A stretch of DNA of 64,000 bases from Terrabacter sp. Root85 (GCF_001429185.1 NZ_LMIW01000010.1:1-64000), one strand, 5' to 3'. Positions 16,063-26,422 are shown, counted from the stretch's first letter. Numbers and translations: made by a program. The notes: generated by a model not told the origin, from the letters alone.

Positions 16063-18066
16063 ATGGTGCAGCGACTGCGAGTCCGAGGATCGATCGCCCT
16101 CGTCGGCGCCCTGGTCGCGGGAGGTGCGCTCGCCGTCCAGCCCACGCCCACGGCCGAGGCGGCGCCGACCCTCCAGGCCACGACGGTCGTGTCCGGCCTC
16201 AGCTACCCGTGGGACATCACCTGGGTCGGCGACCTCATGCTCTACGACCTGCGTGCCGGACAGGTCTGGAGCAAGCGAGGCGGCAACGCCCCTCGACGCG
16301 TCGCCATCTCGGGCTTCCCCTCGCTCTACGTCAACAGCGAGGGCGGCCTGCTCGGCATGGTCTCCGACCCATCCGCGGCGACGAACAAGCGCTTCTACAC
16401 CTGCCAGGCCGTACGCGACTCGGCGGGCAACCCGCTCGACGTGCGCGTCCTGCGCTGGCGACTGACCGGCGACACCACCGCGGTCTCCGACGGGTCGCCG
16501 GTCGTCACCGGGCTGCCCGTCACGAGCGGTCGCCACTCCGGCTGCCGGCTGCGCTTCGGCGGTGACGGCAAGCTCTACGTCGGCACCGGCGACGCGGCCA
16601 CGGGGACCAACCCTCAGAACCTCGGCTCGCTCGGCGGCAAGGTGCTCCGGGTCAACGCCAACGGCACGGTCCCGACCGACAACCCCTTCTACTCCCGCGG
16701 TGGCAACGCCCGCTACGTCTGGAACTACGGGCACCGCAACATCCAGGGACTCGCCGTGCGGCCCGGCACGACCGAGCTGTGGTCGGCCGAGCACGGCACG
16801 AGCCGCGACGACGAGATCAACCTCTCGGTCCGCGGCGGCAACTACGGCTGGGATCCCGTGCCCGGCTACGACGAGACCACCCCGATGACCGACCTCGGCA
16901 AGTTCCCGACCGCCCGCGTGGCCCTGTGGTCCTCGGGCGACCCGACCGTGGCGACGAGCGGGGCCACCTTCCTGCGCGGCTCGGCCTGGGGTGAGTGGCA
17001 GGGTGCTCTCGCCGTCGGCCTGCTCAAGGGCCAGGGCATCTACCTCATGCGCTTCAACCCGTCCCCCACGACGACCCGCCCCGCGACGGTGACCCGGATG
17101 GCGATCGCCCAGGGCTACGGCCGCATCCGAGCCGTGCAGCTCGGGCCCGACGGGGCGCTGTGGTTCACGACCTCCAACGGCACCGACGACAAGATCGTCC
17201 GCATCACCCCGAGAGCCACGGTGCCGAGACGGTCCGGCGGCAGCCTCATCTCGCCCGTCGGCGTCACCGCCGCGCGCACCGGGTCGCAGGTCACGACCTT
17301 CATCCGCGGCACCAACGACGCCGTCTCGTTCAAGCGCAGCACCAACGACGGGGCCTCGTGGGGTTCCTGGATCTCGGCCGGGGTCACCTCCACCGATGCA
17401 CCGTCGGCGACGAGCTCACGCTCCGGGCGCGTCGACCTCTTCACCCGCAACAGCGCGAGGCAGCTCGTCCACACGTGGTACCAGGACGGCATACGCAAGG
17501 GGTCGGCCAACCTCGGCGGCACCGTCGTCGCCCAGCACGGGGCCTCGCTCGGCAACGGGACGATGGACGTCTTCGCCGTCGCGACCACCGGATCGGCCTG
17601 GCGCAAGCACTTCGACGGCACGCGGTGGAAAGGCTGGATCTCGGCGGGCGGGGTCTTCACGTCGGGCCTGTCCGCGTCGGCGAACCCCGCGAGCGGCGGC
17701 AACCTCGTGACGGGCCGCGGCACCAACGGTGCGACCTACGAGCGGACCTTCTACCCGACGACCGCGACGAGCAGCTGGGTCCAGCGCGGCGACAACCTCG
17801 CGGCGTGGTCCGACCGCGCCCTCGGCGACGCCTGGCCCGGTCGAGCCCTCGTCGCCGTCGGCAACGGGGTCGACGGCCGCGCGGTCGTCCAGCGCGGCAG
17901 CCTCCTCGTCGGGACACCTCAGGCCTTCACGTCGGCCCCCGACGTCGTGACGCGCGCCGACGGCACCTTCCTGCTCTTCGGCCGGGGCTCGGGCGGCGAG
18001 CTGCGGGTCTACGACGGGCGGGTCGGCGCCTTCACGAGCACGTCGCTCGGCGGCATCGTCCGCTGA
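16063..18066 (+). CDS. Secreted PQQ-dependent sugar dehydrogenase-like beta-propeller protein
   Basis: The protein is 667 aa, with GGGGAG upstream of the ATG. A Sec signal (residues 1-33, ending AEAAP) is followed by a six-bladed GSDH/sGDH propeller at about 40-385. Landmarks are LSYPWDITWVGD, the conserved His in SGRHSGCRLRF, GGKVLRVNANG, WNYGHRNIQGLAV, and LWSAEHGTSRDDEINL. These are typical of soluble PQQ glucose/aldose sugar dehydrogenases. Residues about 390-667 form a second propeller of repeating WxSWISAG-type blades, as in PLL-like lectins, probably for binding surface sugars. Substrate and cofactor are inferred. No PQQ biosynthesis genes are in the window. Confidence 0.8.
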   Translation: MVQRLRVRGSIALVGALVAGGALAVQPTPTAEAAPTLQATTVVSGLSYPWDITWVGDLMLYDLRAGQVWSKRGGNAPRRVAISGFPSLYVNSEGGLLGMVSDPSAATNKRFYTCQAVRDSAGNPLDVRVLRWRLTGDTTAVSDGSPVVTGLPVTSGRHSGCRLRFGGDGKLYVGTGDAATGTNPQNLGSLGGKVLRVNANGTVPTDNPFYSRGGNARYVWNYGHRNIQGLAVRPGTTELWSAEHGTSRDDEINLSVRGGNYGWDPVPGYDETTPMTDLGKFPTARVALWSSGDPTVATSGATFLRGSAWGEWQGALAVGLLKGQGIYLMRFNPSPTTTRPATVTRMAIAQGYGRIRAVQLGPDGALWFTTSNGTDDKIVRITPRATVPRRSGGSLISPVGVTAARTGSQVTTFIRGTNDAVSFKRSTNDGASWGSWISAGVTSTDAPSATSSRSGRVDLFTRNSARQLVHTWYQDGIRKGSANLGGTVVAQHGASLGNGTMDVFAVATTGSAWRKHFDGTRWKGWISAGGVFTSGLSASANPASGGNLVTGRGTNGATYERTFYPTTATSSWVQRGDNLAAWSDRALGDAWPGRALVAVGNGVDGRAVVQRGSLLVGTPQAFTSAPDVVTRADGTFLLFGRGSGGELRVYDGRVGAFTSTSLGGIVR

Positions 18067-18106
18067 CGCCACCGGACCGGGCGCACCCACGCGTGCGCGC
18101 CGGTCT

Positions 18107-18136
18107 CAGGAGTGCGCGATGCACCGCGCACTCCTG
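18107..18136. terminator. Bidirectional hairpin between convergent genes
   Basis: CAGGAGTGCGCG (18107-18118) and CGCGCACTCCTG (18125-18136) form a perfect 12-bp stem with a 6-nt loop, 41 bp past the sugar dehydrogenase stop and 40 bp before the pseudogene end. There is no T-run. Part of the arm (GCGCACTCCTGG) recurs near 18890. Confidence 0.6.
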
Positions 18137-18175
18137 GGGCCGAGGGCCACCTGCGGGACGAGCGCACACCTGCGC

Positions 18176-18784
18176 TCACGCTGCCCAACGTCGAGAGTCG
18201 ACGATGGCTGCCTGGGTGCGAGCCCGGATGAGGGCGACGTCGTCGAGCGGGGGCCCAGACGTAGCGCGCGAAGAGCCACCCCTTGCGCCGCATGGCGTCC
18301 TCGCGCCGCTTCTCCCCGAAGGCGGCGCGCTTGTCGGCGTACTTCTCGGCGCCGTCGAACTCGACGAGGACCCGCGTGCCCTCGATCCGGAAGTCCGCGT
18401 ACCGGTCCCCGACATCCGTGGCCACCTCGAACTGCGGCTCGAGCCGGTAGCCGAGGGCCCGCAGCCGGTGGCCGATGACGCTCTCCCCCGGCGACTCGAT
18501 GCGCGGCGTCGGCCGCCACGAGGGCGCTGAGCGGCACCCCCTCCAACCCGGCCTGCACGACACCGACCGCGGTCGCCACCCGGTCGTCCGAGGTGCCGTG
18601 CGCGAGGCCGTATGCCGGGAGCGAGCGGTGGATCTTCACGTCGCGTCCGTGGCGCGTCGGGCCCACGCCGAGGGGTCAGCAGGCCGGCGCGCACGGCTCG
18701 CGCGACGGCAGCCGGGCCGTGGCCGGCAGCGCAGAGTCGGGCAGCGCTGACGACGTCGCGGTGGGCGAGCTGGTCGAGATCCAT
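18176..18784 (-). pseudogene. Frameshifted AbiEi-like/DUF559 endonuclease-fold gene
   Basis: Three minus-strand frames must be joined to read one protein. The first is MDLDQLAHRDVVSAARL (AbiEi-like N-terminal helix-turn-helix) from 18784. The second is KIHRSLPAYGLAHGTSDD and LEGVPLSALVAAD. The third is SPGESVIGHRLRALGY with YADFRIEGTRVLVEFDGAEK and RRKGWLFARYVW, which is DUF559/VSR-like nuclease chemistry. The end (DDVALIRARTQAAIVDS) returns to the first frame. At least three frame changes are needed, so the gene is decayed unless these are sequencing errors. Intact relatives in actinobacteria are about 290 aa. Confidence 0.7.
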
Positions 18785-20231
<1,447 letters not shown>

Positions 20232-20249
20232 CCGCCCGCCCGCGTCCCC

Positions 20250-20285
20250 AGAGGGCCAGCTCCCGTATGCCGGGCGCTGGCTCTC
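20250..20285 (+). terminator. Probable serC terminator with GTATGCCG in its loop
   Basis: AGAGGGCCAGC and GCTGGCTCTC pair with one mismatch, 20 bp after the serC stop. The loop holds the octamer GTATGCCG (20265-20272). No T-run follows. Confidence 0.55.
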
Positions 20286-20384
20286 GGCGCGCACGCCCGC
20301 TGTGAGCGCGTGACCTTTGGGTACGTCCCTCGTTGATCCGTGCAGACCGCCAAAGGGGGCGGCCGTCGCTTCCGAGGAGTCACC

Positions 20385-21731
20385 ATGGTCCGCATCGTCC
20401 GCGCAGGCACCACCGCGCGCCGGGTCGCTGCAGCCGTGCCGGTCATCGCCCTGGCGACCGCCGGCATCGCGTTCGCCGCCACCCGCGGCAGCGACACCGT
20501 CGCACCGACGTCGGCGATCACCGTGCCCGACCAGGCCATCACCGAGGGCAGCCCGCTCTACCCGCAGGCCGGCCCGGCGCCCGCGCCGATGCAGCTGCCC
20601 CCGATCTACCAGACCTTCACCCAGGACTACGCCCGCGTGAACGTGGCCGGGCCGGCCAAGGGCGCGATCATGGCGATCGACTCGCTCGCGCCGGTCCGCC
20701 TGGACGCGAACGGCATACCCGCGGTGGCCGTCACGGCCTACCAGCGCGCAGCCGGCGTCCTCGGCAGCATCAAGCCCGGGTGCGGCATCGACTGGGCCCT
20801 GCTCGGGGCCATCGGCCGCGTCGAGAGCAACCACGCGCGCTTCGGCGGCAACGTCCTCGACGCGAGCGGCATCGCCCGGCCCGGCATCATCGGCATCCCG
20901 CTCGACGGGTCCCGCGGCACGGCCCGCATCACCGACACCGACGGCGGTGCCCTCGACCGCGACACGACGTTCGACCGCGCCGTCGGCCCGATGCAGTTCA
21001 TCCCGACGTCGTGGTCCATGGCGGGCCGTGACGGTGACGGCGACGGGGTCGCCAACCCGCAGAGCCTGACCGACGCGACCACCGGCGCGGGCGTCCTGCT
21101 CTGCTCGGGCGGCACCGACCTGCGCAATCCCGGTGCGGCCTACGACGCCGTGCTGCGCTACAACCACTCCGACTCCTACGTGCGCACGGTGCTGTCCATC
21201 GCCGACGCGTACCGCCGCGGCGTGGCCGTGGTCCCGATGAGCGCGATCCCCGCCGCCCGCCCCGCTGCCGGGAGTGGCTCGGCCACCCCCGAGGGCTCGG
21301 GCTTCGCGTATGCCGGTTCGCCGGCTCCCCGTTCGACGGCTTCGCCGAGCGCACGCCCCACACCGAGCTCCTCGGCGAAGCCGTCACCCGCACCGTCCAG
21401 CACCTCGAAGCCCTCGGCGTCACCGAAGCCGTCGGCGTCGCCCAAGCCGGTCCCGAAGCCGAAGCCCGGCGCGCCCGGCCTGCCGATCCCGCTGCCGTCG
21501 GTCCCCGCCGTCCCACTGCCGTCGGTGACGGTGCCGCTTCCGCCCGTGCCGAAGGTGCCCGTCCCGACCCTGCCGGCCGAGATCGTTCGGCTGCTCGCCC
21601 TGCCGCACCTGCCGCTGCTGAGCGGCGACCCCAAGGACCTCGTCCGGGTGCTCGACCCGCTCACCGCGAAGGTCGTCTGCGTCCTCGACACCAAGGTCGT
21701 GACGTGTCCCACCGGAGGTCTGCTCGGCTGA
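20385..21731 (+). CDS. Secreted lytic transglycosylase (SLT/MltB-like)
   Basis: The protein is 448 aa from the ATG at 20385, preceded by GAGGAG. A signal/anchor helix (VAAAVPVIALATAGIAFAA) is followed by a catalytic region at about 100-280: IDWALLGAIGRVESNHARFGG carries the catalytic Glu, and RAVGPMQFIPTSW and NPGAAYDAVLRYNHSDSYVRTV match MltB-type lytic transglycosylases. The C-terminal 170 residues are Pro/Ser/Lys-rich low complexity ending with two Cys (VVCVLDTKVVTC). It should cleave glycan strands outside the membrane. The tail may span the wall. Confidence 0.85.
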   Translation: MVRIVRAGTTARRVAAAVPVIALATAGIAFAATRGSDTVAPTSAITVPDQAITEGSPLYPQAGPAPAPMQLPPIYQTFTQDYARVNVAGPAKGAIMAIDSLAPVRLDANGIPAVAVTAYQRAAGVLGSIKPGCGIDWALLGAIGRVESNHARFGGNVLDASGIARPGIIGIPLDGSRGTARITDTDGGALDRDTTFDRAVGPMQFIPTSWSMAGRDGDGDGVANPQSLTDATTGAGVLLCSGGTDLRNPGAAYDAVLRYNHSDSYVRTVLSIADAYRRGVAVVPMSAIPAARPAAGSGSATPEGSGFAYAGSPAPRSTASPSARPTPSSSAKPSPAPSSTSKPSASPKPSASPKPVPKPKPGAPGLPIPLPSVPAVPLPSVTVPLPPVPKVPVPTLPAEIVRLLALPHLPLLSGDPKDLVRVLDPLTAKVVCVLDTKVVTCPTGGLLG

Positions 21732-21765
21732 ACGACCCCCGTCGGCCGAGCAGCACCCCTTACCG

Positions 21766-21799
21766 CGAGAGCGGCCGCCCGTCCGGGCGGCCGCTCTCG
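21766..21799. terminator. Strong bidirectional terminator hairpin
   Basis: The arms CGAGAGCGGCCGCCCG and CGGGCGGCCGCTCTCG are exact complements around a minimal loop, 34 bp past the transglycosylase stop and 43 bp before the convergent ferritin stop. Only TCGT follows instead of a T-run. Confidence 0.8.
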
Positions 21800-21842
21800 T
21801 CGTCTCGGCGGCAGGCGTCAGCCGCGCGTGACGGGGCGACCG

Positions 21843-22373
21843 TCAGGCGCCGGCGCCGGCGATGGGCGGCGCGGAGGCGTCGGCCTCCTCGCTGCTGGCC
21901 TCGCGGCGGAGGTACTCCTCGATGTTCTCGACGTCGGCGCGGTTGCGCCGGACGACGGTCAGCAGGTCGGACATCGAGCTGACCTCCTCGACCTGCTCCT
22001 TGATGAACCACTGCATGAACTGGTCGGACGCGAAGTCGTGCTCCTCGCGGGCGACGGCGGTCAGCGCGTTGATCTGGTCGCTGACGCGCTTCTCCTGGAC
22101 CAGGGCGAGTTCGACGGGCTCGACGATGTCAGCGAAGGTGTTGGTCGGCGCGGCCACGCCCGGGATCGCCACCGTCGAGTCGGTGTCCAGGAGGTACTGG
22201 ACCATCATCATCGCGTGGTCGCGCTCCTCGACCGCCTGCCGGTAGAAGAGCGCTGCCATCTGCGGCATCGTCAGGGTGTCGTAGTAGACCGCGATCGCGA
22301 CGTACTGCTGGTGGGCGGCGTACTCGTGGCCGATCTGCTCGTTGAGCAGGTCGACGAACCTCTGGGCGGCCAT
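21843..22373 (-). CDS. Ferritin
   Basis: The protein is 176 aa from the ATG at 22373, preceded by GGAGGAG. The four-helix ferroxidase site is visible: Glu in LNEQIGHEYAAHQQYVA, EERDHAMMM in helix B, and Glu/Gln in EEHDFASDQFMQWFIKEQVEE. There is no heme-ligand Met at the usual bacterioferritin place, so it is a BfrB/Ftn-type iron store in the cytosol. No clear IdeR box was found just upstream, although ferritins are often iron-activated in related bacteria. Confidence 0.92.
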   Translation of the reverse strand: MAAQRFVDLLNEQIGHEYAAHQQYVAIAVYYDTLTMPQMAALFYRQAVEERDHAMMMVQYLLDTDSTVAIPGVAAPTNTFADIVEPVELALVQEKRVSDQINALTAVAREEHDFASDQFMQWFIKEQVEEVSSMSDLLTVVRRNRADVENIEEYLRREASSEEADASAPPIAGAGA

Positions 22374-22512
22374 GGTGGCTCCTCCGCACTGGTCTCGACG
22401 GGTGGGGCAGACGCCCATCCTAGGGACGCGGTCCGGTCCCGTTTGCGCCCGCCCACACGTCGGTCCGCACCGTGGGGAGGGGCCTGGCCCGGGTCGGGCC
22501 TCGCCCGACGGC

Positions 22513-22602
22513 TCAGCGGTTGACGAACGCGGCGATGACGGCGATGGCGATGAAGAGCACGAGCGCCGCGACCGTGATGCGGTGGCGGAACTTGAAGTTC
22601 AC
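22513..22602 (-). CDS. 29-aa single-helix membrane microprotein coupled to the MFS gene
   Basis: The GTG at 22602 overlaps the MFS stop as GTGA. The frame reads MNFKFRHRITVAALVLF then IAIAVIAAFVNR and stops at 22513: a basic N-terminus, one ideal membrane helix, and a short tail. The coupling and composition argue for a real small accessory protein of the transporter. No family is known to me. Confidence 0.6.
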   Translation of the reverse strand: MNFKFRHRITVAALVLFIAIAVIAAFVNR

Positions 22603-23885
22603 TTGGTCACCTCGGGGGCCGAGGACACCACCGAGGCGAGCTGGATCCGGAGTCGGGGGCGCCGCTGGGTCTGGATGGTCACCGCGACATTCTGCCGACG
22701 TGCGACCCAGAGTCCAACCGCGGCGAGGCTGAGGCCCACCGCGATGGTGCCGATGGCGATCGTCCAGCGGGGCCCCCAGACGTCACCGATCCACCCGATG
22801 ACGGGCGCGCCGATGGGCGTGCCTCCCATGAAGATCGCCATGTAGAGGGCCATGACCCGTCCCCGCATCACCGGGTCGACGCTGACCTGGACCATGGCGT
22901 TGGCCGTGGTGAGCGCGGTCAGGGCGGCGAGGCCGGTCGGCACGAGGAAGACGGCGAACATGACGTAGTTCGGCGCCGTCGAGAGGAAGGCCGTCGACAC
23001 CGTGAAGCCGGCGAGCGCGACGAGGAGGACCCGCATCCGGGGCCGGGCGCGACGGGCCGAGAGCAGGGCGGCGGTCAAGGAGCCGACCGCCATGATCGAG
23101 CCGAGCAGGCCGTACTCCCCCGGACCCTTGTCGAAGACCTTGGTGGCCATGAGCGCCATCGTCAGCTGGAAGTTCATCCCGAACGTCCCGAGGACGAAGA
23201 CGAGCGCCATGATGAGCACGAGGTCGGGCCGTCCCTTGACGTAGCGCAGTCCCTCACGGATCTGACCCTTGCCTCGGGCGCGCGGTGAGGGCGTCAGCAG
23301 GCTGGTGTTCATCCGCAGGAGCGCCACGAGGACGAAGACGAAGGTCGCGGCGTTCACGTAGAGCGCGGGCGCGATGCCGAACCACGCGATGACGAGGCCG
23401 GCGACGGCGGGCCCGACGAGGCGGCCGAGGTTGAACGAGGCACTGTTGAGCGCGACGGCGTTGGGCAGGTGCTCGGTGTCGACCATCTCGGAGACGAACG
23501 TCTGCCGGGCCGGGTTGTCGACGGCCGTCGCGACGCCCTGGAGGAAGGCGAGGGCGTAGACGTGCCACAGCTCGACGACCCCGGCCGCGGTGAGCACCGC
23601 GAGCAGCAGGGCGGTGACGAGCAGCGCCGTCTGGGTGAGGAAGAGGATGCGCCGCTTCGGGAAGCGGTCGACGAGCATCCCCGCGAACGGCGCGAGGATG
23701 AGGAAGGGCAGGAACTGCAGTCCCGTGACGATGCCGAGCGCCGTCGACGAGTGGTCGGTGAGGACCGTGAGGACGAGCCAGTCCTGGGCGACGCGCCCCA
23801 TCCACGTGCCGACGTTGGAGACGATCGCGCCGGAGGCGTAGATGCGGTAGTTCGGGATCGAGAGGGAGTGGAAGGTGGGGCTCAT
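22599..23885 (-). CDS. MFS exporter of the EntS/DHA3 type
   Basis: The protein is 428 aa from the ATG at 23885, which overlaps the marR stop as ATGA. Twelve membrane spans, with LVDRFPKRRILFLTQTALL after TM2 and QTFVSEMV, NAVALNSASFNLGRLVGPAVAG in TM4-5, are typical of the DHA3 group that includes enterobactin exporter EntS and macrolide pumps. The substrate is unknown. MarR control and a partial iron-box-like operator leave both drug and siderophore export open. Confidence 0.82.
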   Translation of the reverse strand: MSPTFHSLSIPNYRIYASGAIVSNVGTWMGRVAQDWLVLTVLTDHSSTALGIVTGLQFLPFLILAPFAGMLVDRFPKRRILFLTQTALLVTALLLAVLTAAGVVELWHVYALAFLQGVATAVDNPARQTFVSEMVDTEHLPNAVALNSASFNLGRLVGPAVAGLVIAWFGIAPALYVNAATFVFVLVALLRMNTSLLTPSPRARGKGQIREGLRYVKGRPDLVLIMALVFVLGTFGMNFQLTMALMATKVFDKGPGEYGLLGSIMAVGSLTAALLSARRARPRMRVLLVALAGFTVSTAFLSTAPNYVMFAVFLVPTGLAALTALTTANAMVQVSVDPVMRGRVMALYMAIFMGGTPIGAPVIGWIGDVWGPRWTIAIGTIAVGLSLAAVGLWVARRQNVAVTIQTQRRPRLRIQLASVVSSAPEVTK

Positions 23886-24331
23886 TCGCTGGCCACCTTG
23901 GCCAGCACGGCGGCGGCCCGCTGGAGCAGCTCGCGCTCGTCGTCGGTGAGCTGCTCGAAGCGCGAGAGCATCCACTCGTCGCGGTGCTTCCGGATCCGCT
24001 TGAGCGCCTTGCGGCCCTCGGGGGTCAGCGACAGGATCACCTGTCGGCCGTCGGTGGGGTCGTCGGCCCGGGCGACGTAGCCGCGCTCCACGAGCATGTT
24101 GGTCGTGCGCTTCATGCTCGGGGCGGACACGCGCTCGATGTCGGCCAGCTCGCTGTTGGTGCGGGCCGTGGCCTCGAGGCGGCAGAGCACGGAGAACTGG
24201 TGCGGGGGCAGCTCACGGTCGGACTCGAAACGGACCCGCCGCGAGATGCGCATGCAGGCGAGTCGGATGTCGTTGGAGAGTGAGACGAGCTCGGCTCTGG
24301 AGAGCCGGATGGTCGGGTTCTTGGCAGTCAA
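23882..24331 (-). CDS. MarR family transcriptional regulator
   Basis: The protein is 149 aa, with a probable TTG start at 24331 after GAGG. The winged helix contains LPPHQFSVLCRLEA, NSELADIERVSAPSMKRTTNMLVERGYVARADDPTDGRQVILSLTPEGR, the classical MarR recognition helix and wing. It is first in a MarR-MFS-microprotein operon with overlapping codons and probably represses it through the inverted repeat at 24365-24390 until a ligand binds. Confidence 0.88.
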   Translation of the reverse strand: MTAKNPTIRLSRAELVSLSNDIRLACMRISRRVRFESDRELPPHQFSVLCRLEATARTNSELADIERVSAPSMKRTTNMLVERGYVARADDPTDGRQVILSLTPEGRKALKRIRKHRDEWMLSRFEQLTDDERELLQRAAAVLAKVASE

Positions 24332-24364
24332 GGGCGGATCCTCGGAAGTGCAGTCTGGTGATGC

Positions 24365-24390
24365 TTAGCCTAACTCATTACCTCGGCTAA
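24365..24390. promoter_or_regulatory. Inverted-repeat operator upstream of marR
   Basis: TTAGCC (24365-24370) and GGCTAA (24385-24390) are inverted with 14 bp between, in an AT-rich patch 35-60 bp before the marR start. The minus-strand core GTTAGGCTAA matches the middle of the IdeR box, but the flanks do not, so a MarR site is the simpler reading. Confidence 0.5.
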
Positions 24391-24441
24391 CCATTCCCAA
24401 CCCTGGACAGACCGGGCACGCTCCGATCCGCAGACCCGACG

Positions 24442-24480
24442 CGTGAAGGCCCCCTCCCGAGCGGGAGGAGGCCTTCACGG
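24442..24480 (-). terminator. Terminator of the purine permease gene
   Basis: GTGAAGGCC-CCCTCCC pairs with GGGAGG-AGGCCTTCAC, with a small bulge, 52 bp past the permease stop. The octamer in reverse (24478-24485) overlaps the stem base. There is no T-run. Confidence 0.65.
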
Positions 24481-24532
24481 CATACGTGCTCTGGTGTGGT
24501 GTGGAGCGAACCGCCTTGTGCGGCAGCGTCAC

Positions 24533-26029
24533 TCAGGTGAGCATCGACTCCAGCGGCGCCTTGATGAAGTAGACGACGAAGAACGCGGCGACGATCCACA
24601 GCAGCGGATGGATCTCGCGGCGCTTGCCACGAGCCATCTTGACGAGCACCCAGGCGATGAAGCCGGCGCCGATGCCGACGGTGATGTTGTAGGTGAACGG
24701 CATGAGCACGATGGTGAGGAAGGCCGGCAGGGCGACCTCCATGTCGTCCCAGTCGATGTTCTTGACCTGGGTCATCATGAGGAAGCCGACGATGACGAGC
24801 GCCGGGGCCGCCGCCTCGGACGGCACGACGGCGAAGAGCGGAGCGAGGAAGGTCGCGAGCAGGAAGAGCACGCCCGTCACGACCGACGCGAGGCCGGTGC
24901 GGGCCCCCTCCTCGACGCCCGACGCGGACTCGATGTAGGACGTGTTGCTGCTGACGCCACCGGCGCCACCCGCGATCGCGGCGACCGAGTCGACGACGAG
25001 GATGCGGTCGGTGTGCGGCGGGTTGCCGTCCTCGTCGAGGAGCTTGGCCTCGGTGCCGATCGCGACGACGGTTCCCATCGTGTCGAAGAAGTCGGCGAGC
25101 AGGAGCGAGAAGACGAACATGACGGCCGTGACGACGCCGATCTTCTCGAACGAGCCGAGCAGGCTGAACTGGCCGAGGATCCCGAGGTCCGGGGTGTTGG
25201 TGATCGAGTCGGGCAGCTTCGGCACGGTGAGGGCCCACGCCGACGGGTTGGTCAGGGCGCCCTTGTCGTCGAAGACCCGCGGGCCGATGCTGAAGACCGC
25301 CTCGAGCAGCATCGCGAGGACGGTCGCCGCGACGATGCCGATGAGGATCGCGCCCTTGACCTTGCGGATGAGCAGGACCGCGATGAGGAAGACGCCGACG
25401 ACGAAGACGAGGGTCGGCCAGCCGTCGAGGCTACCGCCGATGCCGAGCTCGCTCGGGACCGAGCCGGGGGTCGTGGGACGGCGCGCGAAGCCGGCGTCGA
25501 TGACGCCGATGTAGGCGATGAAGAGGCCGATGCCGACGGAGATCGCGACCTTGAGCGGCCCCGGGATCGCCTTGAAGACCGCCTTGCGGAAGCCGGTCAG
25601 CACGAGCACGAGGATGATGACACCCTCGATGACGACGAGGCCCATGAGGTCGGCGAAGGTGATCTTGTCGGCTGAGTGGGTGATGACCATGCCGGTGATG
25701 AGGCCGTTGATGCCGAGCCCCGCAGCCAGCGCGATCGGGAAGTTCGCGACGAGCCCCATGAGGATCGACATGACGCCGGCGATGACCGCCGTGCCGACCG
25801 CGACGAGGAGCTTGCTCTCGGTCAGGTCGGTCGTGCCACCGATCATGGTGCCCGAGCCGTCGACGACGCCCGAGAGGATGATGGGGTTGAGGACCACGAT
25901 GTAGACCATCGTGAAGAAGGTGACGAAGCCGCCCCGGACCTCGCGAGCGACGGTCGACCCGCGCTCGGTGATCTTGAAGAAGCCGTCGAGCCCGGTCAGT
26001 GTGGGCGCTTTGCGTGTATCCGTCGACAT
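24533..26029 (-). CDS. NCS2 family purine permease (AzgA type)
   Basis: The protein is 498 aa from the ATG at 26029, with about 13 membrane spans. Landmarks are FFTMVYIVVLNPIILS, the conserved AAGLGINGL, DFFDTMGTVVAIG, and AGGVSSNTSYIESASGVEEGARTGLASV, which mark the AzgA/GhxP group importing adenine, guanine or hypoxanthine with protons. The mRNA may be leaderless, as no SD is seen. It is divergent from the DUF2530 gene, an arrangement common in actinobacteria. Confidence 0.88.
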   Translation of the reverse strand: MSTDTRKAPTLTGLDGFFKITERGSTVAREVRGGFVTFFTMVYIVVLNPIILSGVVDGSGTMIGGTTDLTESKLLVAVGTAVIAGVMSILMGLVANFPIALAAGLGINGLITGMVITHSADKITFADLMGLVVIEGVIILVLVLTGFRKAVFKAIPGPLKVAISVGIGLFIAYIGVIDAGFARRPTTPGSVPSELGIGGSLDGWPTLVFVVGVFLIAVLLIRKVKGAILIGIVAATVLAMLLEAVFSIGPRVFDDKGALTNPSAWALTVPKLPDSITNTPDLGILGQFSLLGSFEKIGVVTAVMFVFSLLLADFFDTMGTVVAIGTEAKLLDEDGNPPHTDRILVVDSVAAIAGGAGGVSSNTSYIESASGVEEGARTGLASVVTGVLFLLATFLAPLFAVVPSEAAAPALVIVGFLMMTQVKNIDWDDMEVALPAFLTIVLMPFTYNITVGIGAGFIAWVLVKMARGKRREIHPLLWIVAAFFVVYFIKAPLESMLT

Positions 26030-26087
26030 GGCGCACACCCTAGTGGCGGCGCGTTTCGTGTGTGTGACGAGACCCTAGGCTGTCCAC

Positions 26088-26372
26088 GTGACCGACGAGA
26101 CCACCCCCGACGTGCCGACCGACGTGCCGTCCGCGGCGTCCGAGCCGACGACGCCGGAGCAGATCGCGCCGCTGCCCGTGCCGATGCTGCGGATCATCGA
26201 GGTCGGGCTCGCGGCGTGGGTCGTGGCCCTCGTCGTCATCCTCGCCGTGCCTGCCCTCCACGAGGGTGACCGCGACTGGTGGCCGTGGACGTGCGTGGCC
26301 GGCTTCGTGCTCGGCGCCATCGGCTGGGTCTACGTGTGGCGCGGGCGCGGCAACGCGAGCGACGCCGACTGA
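26088..26372 (+). CDS. DUF2530 small membrane protein
   Basis: The protein is 94 aa. A Thr/Pro/Glu-rich N-terminus is followed by two membrane helices (VGLAAWVVALVVILAVPAL and DWWPWTCVAGFVLGAIGWVYVW), the DUF2530 pattern. The GTG start lies 6 nt after TAGGCT (26076-26081), so it is probably leaderless. Function is unknown. It sits between the purine permease and the DUF3027 gene. Confidence 0.8.
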   Translation: MTDETTPDVPTDVPSAASEPTTPEQIAPLPVPMLRIIEVGLAAWVVALVVILAVPALHEGDRDWWPWTCVAGFVLGAIGWVYVWRGRGNASDAD

Positions 26373-26422
26373 GCCGCACCCACCCCGGTCCCACCACCTC
26401 ACCCACCGCCCCCGGGAAACGC

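Noticed and set aside
24360-24392. IdeR iron box upstream of marR
   Set aside because: Only the central GTTAGGCTAA matches. The total is about 12-13 of 19, and a MarR inverted repeat explains it better.
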